Shown: one piece after another, positions 1 to 8,146 of the stretch
Layout of the letters: every line of letters begins with the position of its first letter
Position numbering within the stretch: the first letter of the stretch is position 1
Source of the DNA: Methylobacterium sp. E-066
Lineage (GTDB): Bacteria; Pseudomonadota; Alphaproteobacteria; Rhizobiales; Beijerinckiaceae
Assembly (NCBI RefSeq): GCF_022829635.1
Contig: NZ_JAKSYO010000142.1
Location: 1-35,049, forward strand
DNA length: 35,049 bases
Direction: 5' to 3'
Position numbers and translations under genes: made by a program
The notes under the pieces: model-generated
Told to the model about the DNA's origin: nothing
The model's input: only the letters and a program-made list of their open reading frames with translations
Database searches by the model: none

Positions 1-701
1 ACGTACAGGCCTTCGACCTTGAGCGTGACGGCCGAGGAGCGGAAGAAGTTCAGGAACGAGTCGGTGGGCAGGGCGTACTCGATGCCGCCGCCGACGGCGT
101 AGCCGGTGCGGAAGCTGTCGTTGCCGGCGTAGCCGCCAAACGAGCGGTCGGCGCTGCCCGAGCCGTAGGCGAAGCCGCCGGTGCCGTACACGAGGGTGCG
201 GTCGAAGGCGTAGCCGAGGCGGCCGCGCACGGTGCCGAAGTAGTCGAGGCTGGCCAGGCCGCGCGGGTCGTTGACGATCAGGCCGGGCGCGATCGTGCCG
301 CCGCTGACGAAGGCGTTGTTCCGGTCGCGGCCGAAGTCGAGGTACTGGGCGTCGGCCTCGATGCCGACGACCACGCCGGAGCCCGGGGTGAACTGATAGT
401 TGTAGCCGACCTGGGCGCCGCCGGAGAAGCCGTCCTGGCTGCGGTTGCGGAAGGTGGCGACGGCGGCCGGGCCGTTGGTCAGGCCGACACCGCCCGGCAC
501 GACGAAGGTCGCGTTGTTGGAGCGGCTGCTGGCGTCGAAGGCGTAGCCGGCGTTGATACCGAAGTAGGCGCCGGTCCAGGTGAACACCGGGACGGGGGTG
601 AACACCGGCGGCGGGGCGGCGCGGCGCGGCAGGTCGGCGGCCGAGGCGGCGCCGGTCAGGAGGGCCGTGGCGGCGCTCGCGAGAAGAAGCTTCTTGATCA
701 T
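1..701 (-). CDS. Outer-membrane beta-barrel protein, 3'-truncated by window edge
   Basis: The reading frame is open from the ATG at 701 to the left edge, so only the first ~233 residues are present. It begins with a Sec signal peptide (MIKKLLL..., cleavage after ASA near residue 21), then a Pro-rich linker and the WTGAYFGINAGYAF block that opens small alphaproteobacterial porin-like barrels (Omp25/RopB, OMP_b-brl family). Later segments alternate Gly/aromatic residues as in beta-strands (VGYNYQF, GRLGYAFDRTLVYGTGG). The role is inferred to be a surface barrel or structural outer-membrane protein; no substrate can be named. A purine-rich stretch (gggagattgagga) lies just upstream of the start. 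It is transcribed away from the GAF gene and is probably monocistronic on this side. Confidence 0.88.
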   Translation of the reverse strand, partial: MIKKLLLASAATALLTGAASAADLPRRAAPPPVFTPVPVFTWTGAYFGINAGYAFDASSRSNNATFVVPGGVGLTNGPAAVATFRNRSQDGFSGGAQVGYNYQFTPGSGVVVGIEADAQYLDFGRDRNNAFVSGGTIAPGLIVNDPRGLASLDYFGTVRGRLGYAFDRTLVYGTGGFAYGSGSADRSFGGYAGNDSFRTGYAVGGGIEYALPTDSFLNFFRSSAVTLKVEGLY

Positions 702-1079
702 CTGGTCCTCAATCTCCCGTTGATCGGGATGTGCCCGGGGACAGGAGGTCAGGACGGCCCGACGCGATAGTGCAACGCTGCAACAGCGCCCGCGAAGGCT
801 CCCGAGCGGTGGCCGAAAAGGTGCGCTGGAACACATCGCGAGCCTGCGATGACTGAGCGCCATGCATTATTCGACCAAAACTGCCGGCCGATAAAAATAT
901 GGTTCGGCAATACCGGCGCCTTCGGAACGTTAACCTGCGTGTAACATTCGCGGCCCGGCACGAGAGCGCTGCCGCCGGTTTCGCTCTCGCTTGTAGATTG
1001 CGCCGTGAGGCAGCGCGTCGGACGGGCCCTCGTAGAATGCGGCGTGGACGACTCGGGCCGTCTCCCTTACCCTCAACCC
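702..1079. other. Intergenic region between barrel gene and GAF gene
   Basis: This ~380-base divergent spacer must hold the promoter of the barrel gene. It contains a short inverted repeat (catcgc, 6-base loop, gcgatg, about 834-851) and a relatively AT-rich patch near 864-935. I could not fit a confident -35/-10 pair or a known operator. If the GAF gene starts at the GTG at 1005 rather than the ATG at 1080, the spacer is shorter. Confidence 0.4.
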
Positions 1080-1628
1080 ATGTCAGAGGCCCATTTCCCG
1101 CCCGACGAGGGGCTGGTGCGGGCGACCGACCGGCTGGCCGTCGCCCGTTCCCTCGCGGACATCGTATCCATCTTAAGCGAGACGGCGCGGGACATCGTCG
1201 GCTCGGACGGGATCGCCGTGGTCCTGCGGGAGGGCGAGTCCTGTTTCTATGCCGCCGAGGACGCGATCGAGCCGCTGTGGCGGGGCCGGCGGTTCCCGCT
1301 CACCGCCTGCATCTCCGGCTGGGTGATGCTCAACGACGAGACCGCCGTGGTCCCGGATATCGCGTTCGACCATCGGGTGCCGATCGAGGCCTACCGCACC
1401 AAATCGATACGCAGCCTCGTGATGGTGCCGATCGGGTCGCCCGAGCCGATCGCCGCGCTCGGCGCCTATTGGTGCGCGTCGGTGATCCCGGACGACGCGA
1501 CGGTTTACCGGCTGGAGACCCTGGCCCATCAGGCCGCGACCGCGCTGGCGGATCTGTGCGGGTCCACGTCGGCGGAGCGCTCCGGTGCGGTCCCATCGTC
1601 CGATCACGCCACCGGGCAGCCGGGATAG
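1080..1628 (+). CDS. Stand-alone GAF domain protein
   Basis: About 182 residues from the ATG at 1080; an in-frame GTG at 1005 would add 25 residues. Neither start has a clear ribosome binding site; 1080 is preferred because the conserved part begins directly after it. The protein reads as one GAF domain: a helix (ARSLADIVSILSETARDIVGSDGIAVVL), a central CISGWVML and VVPDIAFDHRVPIEAYRTKSIRSLVMVPI core, then a closing helix (LETLAHQAATALADL). GAF domains bind small molecules or tetrapyrroles, or act in signalling. There is no attached kinase, cyclase or HTH, so any output must be through a partner. The conserved Cys in the core could be a ligand site, but that is speculation. It may share a control region with the divergent barrel gene. 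Confidence 0.75.
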   Translation: MSEAHFPPDEGLVRATDRLAVARSLADIVSILSETARDIVGSDGIAVVLREGESCFYAAEDAIEPLWRGRRFPLTACISGWVMLNDETAVVPDIAFDHRVPIEAYRTKSIRSLVMVPIGSPEPIAALGAYWCASVIPDDATVYRLETLAHQAATALADLCGSTSAERSGAVPSSDHATGQPG

Positions 1629-1648
1629 GGTTCGGCCCGGCGCGGACT

Positions 1649-2548
1649 TCATTCGCGTCCGCCCGCTTCGGCCCGGCCACGGAGGGCCGAGAGGAGGCCG
1701 CCTTCGAGGAGCAGGGCGGATCCGTAATGGAACTCGCTGTCGAAGGGGCTGCGCGAATTCATCGCCAGGGACGCGCTCTGCAGGGCGATGAGCCGGCCGG
1801 CCTCGTCGAACAGGCCTGAGCCCGAGCCGCCATAGCCGTCGTTGCAATCGTGGCGCGCGCGGCGGATCGCATCCTCGCTGGGCGGGTCGATCCGGCGGAT
1901 GGCGCAGCGCTCGAGGCTGCTGGGGCCGCGATAGTTGCCGTGGCCGGCCGGCGACACCATGGTCACCGGCAGGGCGATGTCCCCGACCGGCAGGTCCGGC
2001 GGCTCCGGCAGGGGCTGCGGGACGGCGTCGGCCGGCCGGTCGAGGCGCAGGATCGCCCAGTCGTCGGTGATGTGCAGGCTGTCGGCGCCCGGCGCGGTTC
2101 CGAGCACCAGGCTGCCGGGGTCGAAATCGTAGTTGCGGCCGCCGATCTGGAAGTAGCAATCGGTCACCGGGCGCGTGACCGCGAGGCGGCGATCGCGGAA
2201 ATTGTGCGCGTTCAGCACCACGGTCGAGGGATCGGCGATCAGCCACGCCGCGGCCGCCTTCTGCGGGACCCCGTCCGGATTGCGGCACCACAGGATGCCG
2301 GCGCCGCGGAAGCGGTCGAAATCGGCCCCGGTCAGGTCGCGGCGCCCGTCATGCGGGTAGAGCGCCGCGAGCCGGCCCGTCGTGTCGGCTCGGACCCCTG
2401 ACCGATCCCCCGCCTGGGCCGCGCCGGCGAGCACCAGCAATGTCGCGAGCAGCCGGATCCGGCTCCGGCCCGGCGCCGAGCGGCCGGCTCCCGTGGGGGC
2501 GGCAGGCATTTCGGTGGCGAAGCGCGCTCTGGACCGTATCGAGCCCAT
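1649..2548 (-). CDS. Secreted trypsin-like serine protease, divergent from mxaF
   Basis: 299 residues from the ATG at 2548; an internal ATG at 2509 is an alternative. A hydrophobic segment at residues ~31-46 (RIRLLATLLVLAGAAQAG) is a signal peptide, so it should act in the periplasm or outside. The chymotrypsin-fold triad is visible: His115 in VVLNAHNF, Asp163 in DDWAILRL and Ser242 in GYGGSGSGLF, which resembles the GNSGSP type more than GDSGGP. Cysteines at about 88, 131, 215 and 235 could form disulfides. It is transcribed away from mxaF. In M. extorquens a methanol-regulated gene of unknown function, mxaW, sits divergent to mxaF; this gene has that position, but I cannot confirm homology, so no symbol is given. 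A role in quality control of periplasmic MDH is only a hypothesis. Confidence 0.85.
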   Translation of the reverse strand: MGSIRSRARFATEMPAAPTGAGRSAPGRSRIRLLATLLVLAGAAQAGDRSGVRADTTGRLAALYPHDGRRDLTGADFDRFRGAGILWCRNPDGVPQKAAAAWLIADPSTVVLNAHNFRDRRLAVTRPVTDCYFQIGGRNYDFDPGSLVLGTAPGADSLHITDDWAILRLDRPADAVPQPLPEPPDLPVGDIALPVTMVSPAGHGNYRGPSSLERCAIRRIDPPSEDAIRRARHDCNDGYGGSGSGLFDEAGRLIALQSASLAMNSRSPFDSEFHYGSALLLEGGLLSALRGRAEAGGRE

Positions 2549-2891
2549 CCATCAGCCCCGAAGACTGGAGGCCGAGAACGGACCCGGCCGGGAACACAGT
2601 TGTGGGCAGGCCCCGGGGGGCGGTCAAGGCGACCGAGCGTATTACGGATCGCCCGGACGGCATTGCCAAATCATCCCGATAACAAATGTCAGCTTGCCTG
2701 AAGACATCGTCGGGCATTGGCGCATAAAACTGAAAGGTGCCAAGAGCTTAATAAGCAGATCATAAAGGTCGAATGTCTCTAAGTCGCAAATACAGCTGAC
2801 TATCGAAGCGATCGGCTGCGATCGATCTTGCACTGCAACAATCAATAGCCGCGCAGCCGAAGGGCAAGGCGGCCTGGCGAGGAGATGCATC
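2549..2891. other. Divergent control region of mxaF and the protease gene
   Basis: The 343-base spacer holds the mxaF promoter candidate at 2701-2729 and a roughly 155-base untranslated leader. The leader (about 2735-2891) is AT-richer than its surroundings. The ribosome binding site GAGGAG at about 2879-2884 precedes the mxaF start. No obvious promoter for the protease gene could be fitted on the other strand. Confidence 0.6.
2701..2729 (+). promoter_or_regulatory. Candidate mxaF promoter (methanol-inducible type)
   Basis: AAGACA at 2701-2706 is followed after 17 bases by ATAAAA at 2724-2729. Promoters of methanol-oxidation genes in M. extorquens share a -35 of AAGACA and a -10 close to TAGAAA with 16-18 bases between. 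The -35 is exact here and the -10 is partial. The implied start near 2735 gives a leader of about 155 bases, similar to the long mxaF leader known in that genus. Known regulators of this promoter (MxbDM, MxcQE, MxaB) are two-component systems; only mxaB lies in this window. Confidence 0.7.
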
Positions 2892-4775
2892 ATGAGAAGG
2901 CTAGCGGGTTCAGTCTCGGTCCTGGCGATCCTGGCCCTTGCGCCGGTCGGCCTTGCGGGCGCGGCTTCTGCCAACGACAAGCTCATCGAGCAGTCGAAGA
3001 GCGGCGACAACTGGGTGATGCCCGGTAAGAATTACGACTCGGACAATTACAGCGACCTGACGCAGATCAACAAGACCAACATCAAGCAGCTGAAGCCGGC
3101 CTGGACCTTCTCGACCGGCCTGCTCAACGGCCACGAGGGCGCGCCCCTGGTCGTCGACGGCAAGATGTACGTCCACACCTCGTTCCCGAACAACACCTTC
3201 GCCCTCGACCTCGACGATCCGGGCAGGATCCTGTGGCAGGACAAGCCCAAGCAGAACCCGGCCGCCCGTTCGGTCGCCTGCTGCGATCTCGTCAACCGCG
3301 GGCTGGCCTACTGGCCGGGCGACGGCAAGACCCCGGCGCTGATCCTCAAGACCCTGCTCGACGGCAACGTCGCGGCGCTGAACGCGCAAACCGGCGAGAC
3401 CGTCTGGAAGGTCGAGAATTCCGACATCAAGGTCGGCTCGACGCTGACCATCGCCCCCTACGTGGTGAAGGACAAGGTGATCATCGGCTCCTCGGGCGCC
3501 GAGCTCGGCGTGCGCGGCTACCTCACCGCCTACGACGTGAAGACCGGCGCCCAGATCTGGCGCGCCTACGCCACCGGCCCGGACGAGGATCTGCTGCTCG
3601 GCAAGGACTTCAACATCAAGAACGCCCATTACGGCCAGAAGGGCCTGGGCACCTCGACCTGGGAGGGCGACGCCTGGAAGATCGGCGGCGGCACCAACTG
3701 GGGCTGGTACGCCTACGACCCGGGCACAAACCTGATCTATTTCGGCACCGGCAACCCGGCGCCGTGGAACGAGACCATGCGTCCCGGCGACAACAAGTGG
3801 ACGATGACGATCTTCGGCCGCGACGCCGATACCGGTGAGGCCAAGTTCGGCTACCAGAAGACGCCCCACGACGAGTGGGACTATGCCGGCGTCAACGTGA
3901 TGATGCTGTCCGAGCAGAAGGACAAGGACGGGAAGCTGAGGAAGCTCCTCACCCACCCGGATCGCAACGGCATCGTCTACACCCTCGACCGCACGGACGG
4001 CTCGCTGGTCTCGGCCAACAAGATCGACGACACGGTCAACGTGTTCAAGTCGGTGGATCTGAAGTCCGGCACGCCGGTGCGCGACCCGGAATACGGCACA
4101 CGGATGGATCACCTCGCCAAGGACATCTGTCCCTCGGCGATGGGCTACCACAACCAGGGGCACGATTCCTACGATCCGAAGCGCCAAGCGTTCTACATGG
4201 GCATCAACCACATCTGCATGGATTGGGAGCCGTTCATGCTGCCCTACCGGGCGGGTCAGTTCTTCGTCGGCGCGACGCTGAACATGTATCCAGGCCCGAA
4301 GGGTGACCGGCAGAACTACGAGGGTCTCGGCCAGATCAAGAGCTACAACGCCATCACCGGCAAGTTCAACTGGGAGAAGATGGAGCGCTTCGCCGTCTGG
4401 GGCGGCACCACCGCCACCGCCGGCAACATCGTCCTGTACGGAACGCTCGACGGCTTCATCAAGGCGCGCGACTCGGACAACGGCGACCTTCTCTGGAAGT
4501 TCAAGCTGCCGTCCGGGGCGATCGGCTACCCGATCACCTACACCCACAAGGGCACCCAGTACGTCGCGATCTACTACGGCGTCGGCGGCTGGCCGGGCGT
4601 GGGCCTGGTGTTCGACCTGCAGGATCCGACCGCCGGCCTCGGCGCGGTCGGCGCCTTCAAGAAGCTCGCCAACTACACCCAGATGGGCGGCGGCGTGGTC
4701 GTGTTCTCGCTGGACGGCAAGGGCCCGTACGACGACCCGAATGTCGGCGAGTACGCGCAAGCTGCGGCCAAGTGA
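2892..4775 (+). CDS. mxaF: PQQ-dependent methanol dehydrogenase, large (alpha) subunit
   Basis: 627 residues, the family length. It oxidises methanol to formaldehyde in the periplasm using PQQ and calcium and passes electrons to cytochrome cL. A 27-residue signal peptide ends at ASA, with mature Asn1 at residue 28. With this offset the known landmarks fall in place: the vicinal disulfide Cys130-Cys131 (mature 103-104), calcium ligands Glu204 (177) and Asn288 (261), and catalytic Asp330 (303) in [10 protein letters not shown]. Residue 332 (mature 305) is Ala, not the extra Asp that marks lanthanide-dependent XoxF, so this is the calcium enzyme. Beta-propeller tryptophan-docking repeats are present (for example [12 protein letters not shown]). 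The start is set by GAGGAG upstream and the signal peptide. It is the first gene of the mxa cluster, and a GC-rich hairpin follows its stop. Confidence 0.99.
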   Translation: MRRLAGSVSVLAILALAPVGLAGAASANDKLIEQSKSGDNWVMPGKNYDSDNYSDLTQINKTNIKQLKPAWTFSTGLLNGHEGAPLVVDGKMYVHTSFPNNTFALDLDDPGRILWQDKPKQNPAARSVACCDLVNRGLAYWPGDGKTPALILKTLLDGNVAALNAQTGETVWKVENSDIKVGSTLTIAPYVVKDKVIIGSSGAELGVRGYLTAYDVKTGAQIWRAYATGPDEDLLLGKDFNIKNAHYGQKGLGTSTWEGDAWKIGGGTNWGWYAYDPGTNLIYFGTGNPAPWNETMRPGDNKWTMTIFGRDADTGEAKFGYQKTPHDEWDYAGVNVMMLSEQKDKDGKLRKLLTHPDRNGIVYTLDRTDGSLVSANKIDDTVNVFKSVDLKSGTPVRDPEYGTRMDHLAKDICPSAMGYHNQGHDSYDPKRQAFYMGINHICMDWEPFMLPYRAGQFFVGATLNMYPGPKGDRQNYEGLGQIKSYNAITGKFNWEKMERFAVWGGTTATAGNIVLYGTLDGFIKARDSDNGDLLWKFKLPSGAIGYPITYTHKGTQYVAIYYGVGGWPGVGLVFDLQDPTAGLGAVGAFKKLANYTQMGGGVVVFSLDGKGPYDDPNVGEYAQAAAK

Positions 4776-4806
4776 TCCGCGCCTGATCCGCGCTTCCTAG
4801 CGCCCG

Positions 4807-4833
4807 CTCCGCCGCCCCGTCCGGGCGGCGGAG
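4807..4833 (+). terminator. Hairpin between mxaF and mxaJ (attenuator or mRNA stabiliser)
   Basis: A perfect 11-bp stem (ctccgccgccc / gggcggcggag) with a 5-base loop lies 32 bases after the mxaF stop. There is no T-run, so it is unlikely to be a full terminator. Its place after the most highly expressed gene suggests partial termination or protection of the mxaF 3' end from decay, so that mxaF mRNA exceeds that of the downstream genes. This function is inferred. Confidence 0.6.
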
Positions 4834-4897
4834 TCCCGGCTCGGCAGACCCCGCGCACGGGTCGCCTCCCGACAAGAATCATTGAGGGAACGAAACC

Positions 4898-5803
4898 ATG
4901 CCGCTCCTCGGCGGACTCCTTCGCGCGGCGACCTGCGCTGCGGCCCTGCTCGTCCTCGCGATCCCGGCCCCAAAGGCCTGGGCTCAGGAATCGGAGGCGC
5001 AGGCCATCCAGGCCGAGCCAGGCAAGGCGGCAGCCGCGCCCAAACCTGACCCGTCCACCTTGCGGATCTGCGCCTCCGAGAAGCAGCCGCCGCTGTCCAT
5101 GCGGGACGGCTCCGGGCTGGAGAACCGGGTCGCCGCCGCGGTCGCCGAGGCGATGGGCAAGAAGCCGGTCTTCGTCTGGCTCGCCAAGCCGGCGATCTAC
5201 CTCGTGCGCGACGGGCTGGAGAAGCGGACCTGCGACGTGGTCGTCGGCCTCGACAGCGACGACCCGCGGGTGCTGACCACCAAGCCCTACTATCGCAGCG
5301 GCTACGTCTTCATCACCCGCGCCGACAAGGACCTCGACGTGACGTCGTGGTCGGACCCGCGCCTCAAGACCGTCGACCACATGGTCGTGCCGCTCGGCTC
5401 CCCGGGCGAGGCGATGCTCAAGGATATCGGCCGCTACGAGGAGGACATGGCCTACCTCTACTCGCTGGTCGGCTTCCGGGCGCCGCGCAACCAGTACACG
5501 CAGATCGATCCGGCCCGGATCGTCAGCGAGGTCGCCAACGACAAGGCGGAGGTCGGCGTCGCCTTCGGGCCCGACGTGGCCCGCTACGTCAAGGACTCGC
5601 CCGTGCCCCTGCGCATGACCCTCGTTCCGAACGACACGGTGAGCAGCGACGGCCGCACGATGCCGCAGAGCTTCGACCAGTCCATGGGCGTGCGCCGGGA
5701 CGACACGGCGCTCCGCGACGCCCTCGACGCCGCCATCGCCAAGGCCAAGCCGCAGATCGACGCGATCCTGAAGCAGGACGGCGTCCCGGTAGCAACCAAC
5801 TGA
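4898..5803 (+). CDS. mxaJ: MxaJ, periplasmic accessory protein of methanol dehydrogenase
   Basis: 301 residues, start supported by AGGGAA about 10 bases upstream. The signal peptide spans residues 1-29 (cleavage after AWA), followed by an Ala/Pro-rich linker to ~52 and a periplasmic solute-binding-protein fold (TLRICASEKQPPLSMRD..., and a GLDSDDPRVLTTKPYYRSGYVF hinge-type block). MxaJ is required for active MDH in methylotrophs and may assist assembly of the alpha2beta2 enzyme; its ligand is not established. It lies between mxaF and mxaG as in M. extorquens. Sequence and position together make the call firm, the molecular role less so. Confidence 0.96.
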   Translation: MPLLGGLLRAATCAAALLVLAIPAPKAWAQESEAQAIQAEPGKAAAAPKPDPSTLRICASEKQPPLSMRDGSGLENRVAAAVAEAMGKKPVFVWLAKPAIYLVRDGLEKRTCDVVVGLDSDDPRVLTTKPYYRSGYVFITRADKDLDVTSWSDPRLKTVDHMVVPLGSPGEAMLKDIGRYEEDMAYLYSLVGFRAPRNQYTQIDPARIVSEVANDKAEVGVAFGPDVARYVKDSPVPLRMTLVPNDTVSSDGRTMPQSFDQSMGVRRDDTALRDALDAAIAKAKPQIDAILKQDGVPVATN

Positions 5804-5865
5804 CCCGCGCCGCGCGGCCGGCGAGCGAGCGCCGCGCGATCCAGTCCCCGTGAAGCGAATGTAAG

Positions 5866-6459
5866 ATGACGAAGACCACGCGTATCCGGTTGATGCTTCT
5901 GGCCGGCGCCGCCTCGGCGCTCTGTGCGGCCGCCGTGATGGCCCAGCCGCAATCGGGGCCGCAGACCGGCCTGATCTTCCGCAACACCATCACCGGTGAG
6001 CCGCTGGACCTCGCCGAGGGCAAGCCCGGCGGGCGCGACACCCAGGCGGTCCAGACCTTCTTCCAGACCGGCAAGAACCTCTACATCGACGACAAGGCGT
6101 GCCTGCGCAACGGCGAGAGCCTGTACCTGACCTCCTGCTCCGGCTGTCACGGCCATCTCGCCGAGGGCAAGGTCGGGCCCGGCCTCAACGACAATTACTG
6201 GACCTATCCGGCCAACACCGAAGATACCGGGCTGTTCGCGACGATCTGGGGCGGGGCCAACGGCATGATGGGCCCGCACAACGAAGATCTGAACCCGGAT
6301 GAGGCGCTGCAAGTCATCGCCTGGATCCGGCATCTCTATACCGGCCCGGTCCAGGATGCCGCCTGGCTGACCGACGAGCAGAAGAAACACTACACGCCTT
6401 TCAAGGAAGGCGAGACCTTCGCCAAGGACGTGCCCGGCCAGTGCAAGCCGCTGGAGTGA
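5866..6459 (+). CDS. mxaG: Cytochrome cL, electron acceptor of methanol dehydrogenase
   Basis: 197 residues. The signal peptide ends at VMA (residue 26). A single c-type haem site, CSGCH, is at residues 91-95, and the axial Met is probably one of the MM pair in GANGMMGPHNE (~134-135). The tail contains an acidic, helix-rich end typical of cytochrome cL. It takes electrons from PQQ of MxaFI and passes them to cytochrome cH and the terminal oxidase. It sits 62 bases downstream of mxaJ in the conserved mxaFJGI order. No strong ribosome binding site is seen; the weak match is in the gaagcgaatgtaag stretch. Confidence 0.98.
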   Translation: MTKTTRIRLMLLAGAASALCAAAVMAQPQSGPQTGLIFRNTITGEPLDLAEGKPGGRDTQAVQTFFQTGKNLYIDDKACLRNGESLYLTSCSGCHGHLAEGKVGPGLNDNYWTYPANTEDTGLFATIWGGANGMMGPHNEDLNPDEALQVIAWIRHLYTGPVQDAAWLTDEQKKHYTPFKEGETFAKDVPGQCKPLE

Positions 6460-6545
6460 GCGTCCGCGCGGAGCAGCGCCCGGCCGAGCCGGCGCCAAAG
6501 ACCGGCCCGTCGGGCCGCCCTGGGAGCGAACGCAAGGAGTCGACG

Positions 6546-6842
6546 ATGCGCAACAGAATCCTGATCACCGCCGCGATGATGGCCGCGGGGGCGCTCTGCG
6601 CCCTGCCGGCCCTGGCCTATGACGGGCAGACCTGCAAGGCCCCGGGCAATTGCTGGGAGCCCAAGCCCGGCTTCCCCGACAAGGTCGCGGGGTCGAAGTA
6701 CGACCCGAAGCACGACCCCAAGGAGGTCGGCAAGCAGGCGGAATCCATCAGGCTGATGGAAGAGCGCAACCGCAAGCGCATCGAGAACGCCAAGAAGACC
6801 GGCAAGTTCGAGTACGACGTCAGCAAGATCTCGGCGAACTGA
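6546..6842 (+). CDS. mxaI: Methanol dehydrogenase small (beta) subunit
   Basis: 98 residues from the ATG at 6546, chosen because AAGGAG at 6534-6539 precedes it and a signal peptide follows (cleavage after ALA near residue 24). The mature protein of about 74 residues begins YDGQTCKAPGNCWEPKPGFP; its two cysteines form the known disulfide. The rest is one long Lys/Glu-rich helix (KQAESIRLMEERNRKRIEN) that wraps the MxaF surface. The frame is open further upstream to 6441, but that extension has no family support. A separate periplasmic beta subunit is a hallmark of Mxa-type, not Xox-type, MDH. Confidence 0.98.
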   Translation: MRNRILITAAMMAAGALCALPALAYDGQTCKAPGNCWEPKPGFPDKVAGSKYDPKHDPKEVGKQAESIRLMEERNRKRIENAKKTGKFEYDVSKISAN

Positions 6843-6862
6843 GTCGCGAAGATCCAAATCCA

Positions 6863-6995
6863 TCCCTCATCCTGAGGGGCCCGGCGATCGAAGATCGCTG
6901 GGCCTCGAAGGAGGGCTCCAGAGATCGCAACGGCTTCTGGAGGGCTCCTTCGAGGCTTCCGCTTCGCGGAAGCACCTCAGGAATGAGGTCGAGGA
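6863..6995. repeat. Palindromic intergenic repeat between mxaI and mxaR
   Basis: A nested palindrome of about 130 bases. Outer arms are cctcatcctgagg near 6865 and cctcaggaatgagg at 6975-6988. Inner arms are gcctcgaaggagggctccag at 6902-6921 and its near-complement at 6937-6956 (two mismatches). A perfect local hairpin, gcttccgc-ttc-gcggaagc, lies at 6955-6973. This form (CCTCA...TGAGG with CTCGAAGGAGG) is a repeat type I know to be scattered between genes of Methylobacterium and related Alphaproteobacteria. It separates the structural block mxaFJGI from the maturation block and could act as an RNA processing or termination point. Confidence 0.8.
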
Positions 6996-7114
6996 TAGGA
7001 AGCCGGAAGTCGACGGGCTTCCGGTCTTCGATGTCGCCGCGCGTCGCCGAGCCGGTCGCGCCCCTCGGTCCGGTCTCTCCCTGAGGCCGGCCGCCTTGTC
7101 CCGGAACCAGCGCG

Positions 7115-8146
7115 ATGAACACGCTCCACCCCGGCGACGCCAAGCTCACCGATTGGCGGGCCTCGGCCGCCCGCTTCGAGGCGGAGGTCGCCAAGGCGGT
7201 GGTCGGCCAGGCGCGGGTCATCCGCCTCGTCACCACGGCGATCTTCGCCCGCGGCCACGTCATGCTCGAAGGCGATGTCGGCGTCGGCAAGACCACGCTG
7301 CTGCGCGCGGTGGCCCGAGCCCTGGGGGGCGCCTACGAGCGCGTCGAGGGCACGGTCGACATGATGCCGACCGACCTGATCTATCACACCTATCTCGCCG
7401 AGGACGGCCGCCCCCGGGTCGAGCCGGGGCCGGTCCTGCGCCAGGCCGAGGATCTGGCGGTGTTCTTCTTCAACGAGATCAACCGGGCGCGGCCGCAGGT
7501 CCATGCCCTGCTCCTGCGGATCATGGCCGAGCGCAGCGTCACGGCCTTCGCCCGGGAGTACCGGTTTCCCAACCTCCAGGTCTTCGCCGACCGCAACCGG
7601 GTCGAGCGCGAGGAGACCTTCGAGCTGCCCGCCGCCGCCCGGGACCGCTTCCTGATGGAGATCGGGATGGACGCGCCGCGCGATCCGGAGGCAAGGCGCG
7701 CGCTGGTGTTCGATCCGCGCTTCCACGACACCGACCGGCTGATCGCGGAGGTGGCCGAGGGCGTGCTCGACCAGGCCCGCCTCGGCGCCATCGCGGCCTC
7801 GATCCAGGTGGCGATCCAGGCCTCCCCGGAGATCGAGACCTATGTGGTCGGGCTCTGGGATGCCCTAGTGCGCCCGGCGGAGGCCGGGATCCGGCTCCCG
7901 GGGATCGACATGGCGACCCTGGTCCAGGGCGGCGCCTCGCCGCGCGGCCTCGCCTTCCTGGTCCGGGCCGCCCGGGTGCGGGCCTGGCTGGAGGGGCGGG
8001 ACTGGCTGGTTCCGGAGGATGTCCGCGCGGTCTTCCCCGAGGTGATGGCGCACCGCATCTTCCTGGAGCCGGTCCACGAGATGCGCCGTGCCGAGATCGT
8101 CCCGGATCTGTGCCGGGCGGTGTTCGAGACGGTGCCGGCCCCATGA
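7115..8146 (+). CDS. mxaR: MxaR, MoxR-family AAA+ ATPase
   Basis: 343 residues, the founder type of the MoxR AAA+ family. Walker A is GDVGVGKT at residues 53-60 and Walker B is VFFFNEIN at ~116-123. A sensor-1/arginine region (ADRNRVEREETFELPAAARDRF) and a C-terminal helical lid with GGASPRGLAFLVRAARVRA follow. MoxR ATPases work with VWA proteins as chaperones; in methylotrophs the mxaRSACKL set is needed to insert calcium into MDH. The stop overlaps the mxaS start by 4 bases (ATGA), implying coupled translation. A palindromic repeat separates it from mxaI. I see no clear ribosome binding site; the ATG at 7115 gives a normal family N-terminus. Confidence 0.95.
   Translation: MNTLHPGDAKLTDWRASAARFEAEVAKAVVGQARVIRLVTTAIFARGHVMLEGDVGVGKTTLLRAVARALGGAYERVEGTVDMMPTDLIYHTYLAEDGRPRVEPGPVLRQAEDLAVFFFNEINRARPQVHALLLRIMAERSVTAFAREYRFPNLQVFADRNRVEREETFELPAAARDRFLMEIGMDAPRDPEARRALVFDPRFHDTDRLIAEVAEGVLDQARLGAIAASIQVAIQASPEIETYVVGLWDALVRPAEAGIRLPGIDMATLVQGGASPRGLAFLVRAARVRAWLEGRDWLVPEDVRAVFPEVMAHRIFLEPVHEMRRAEIVPDLCRAVFETVPAP

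Noticed and set aside
2910..4760. 616-codon open frame antisense to mxaF
   Set aside because: Long antisense frames arise from codon bias in GC-rich genes; the product is low-complexity Val/Ala/Arg-rich with no domain.
2892..4775. Possibility that the MDH large subunit is lanthanide-dependent XoxF
   Set aside because: The residue two after the catalytic Asp is Ala (DYAG), not Asp, and mxaI plus the full mxaRSACKL set are present. It is the calcium enzyme MxaF.
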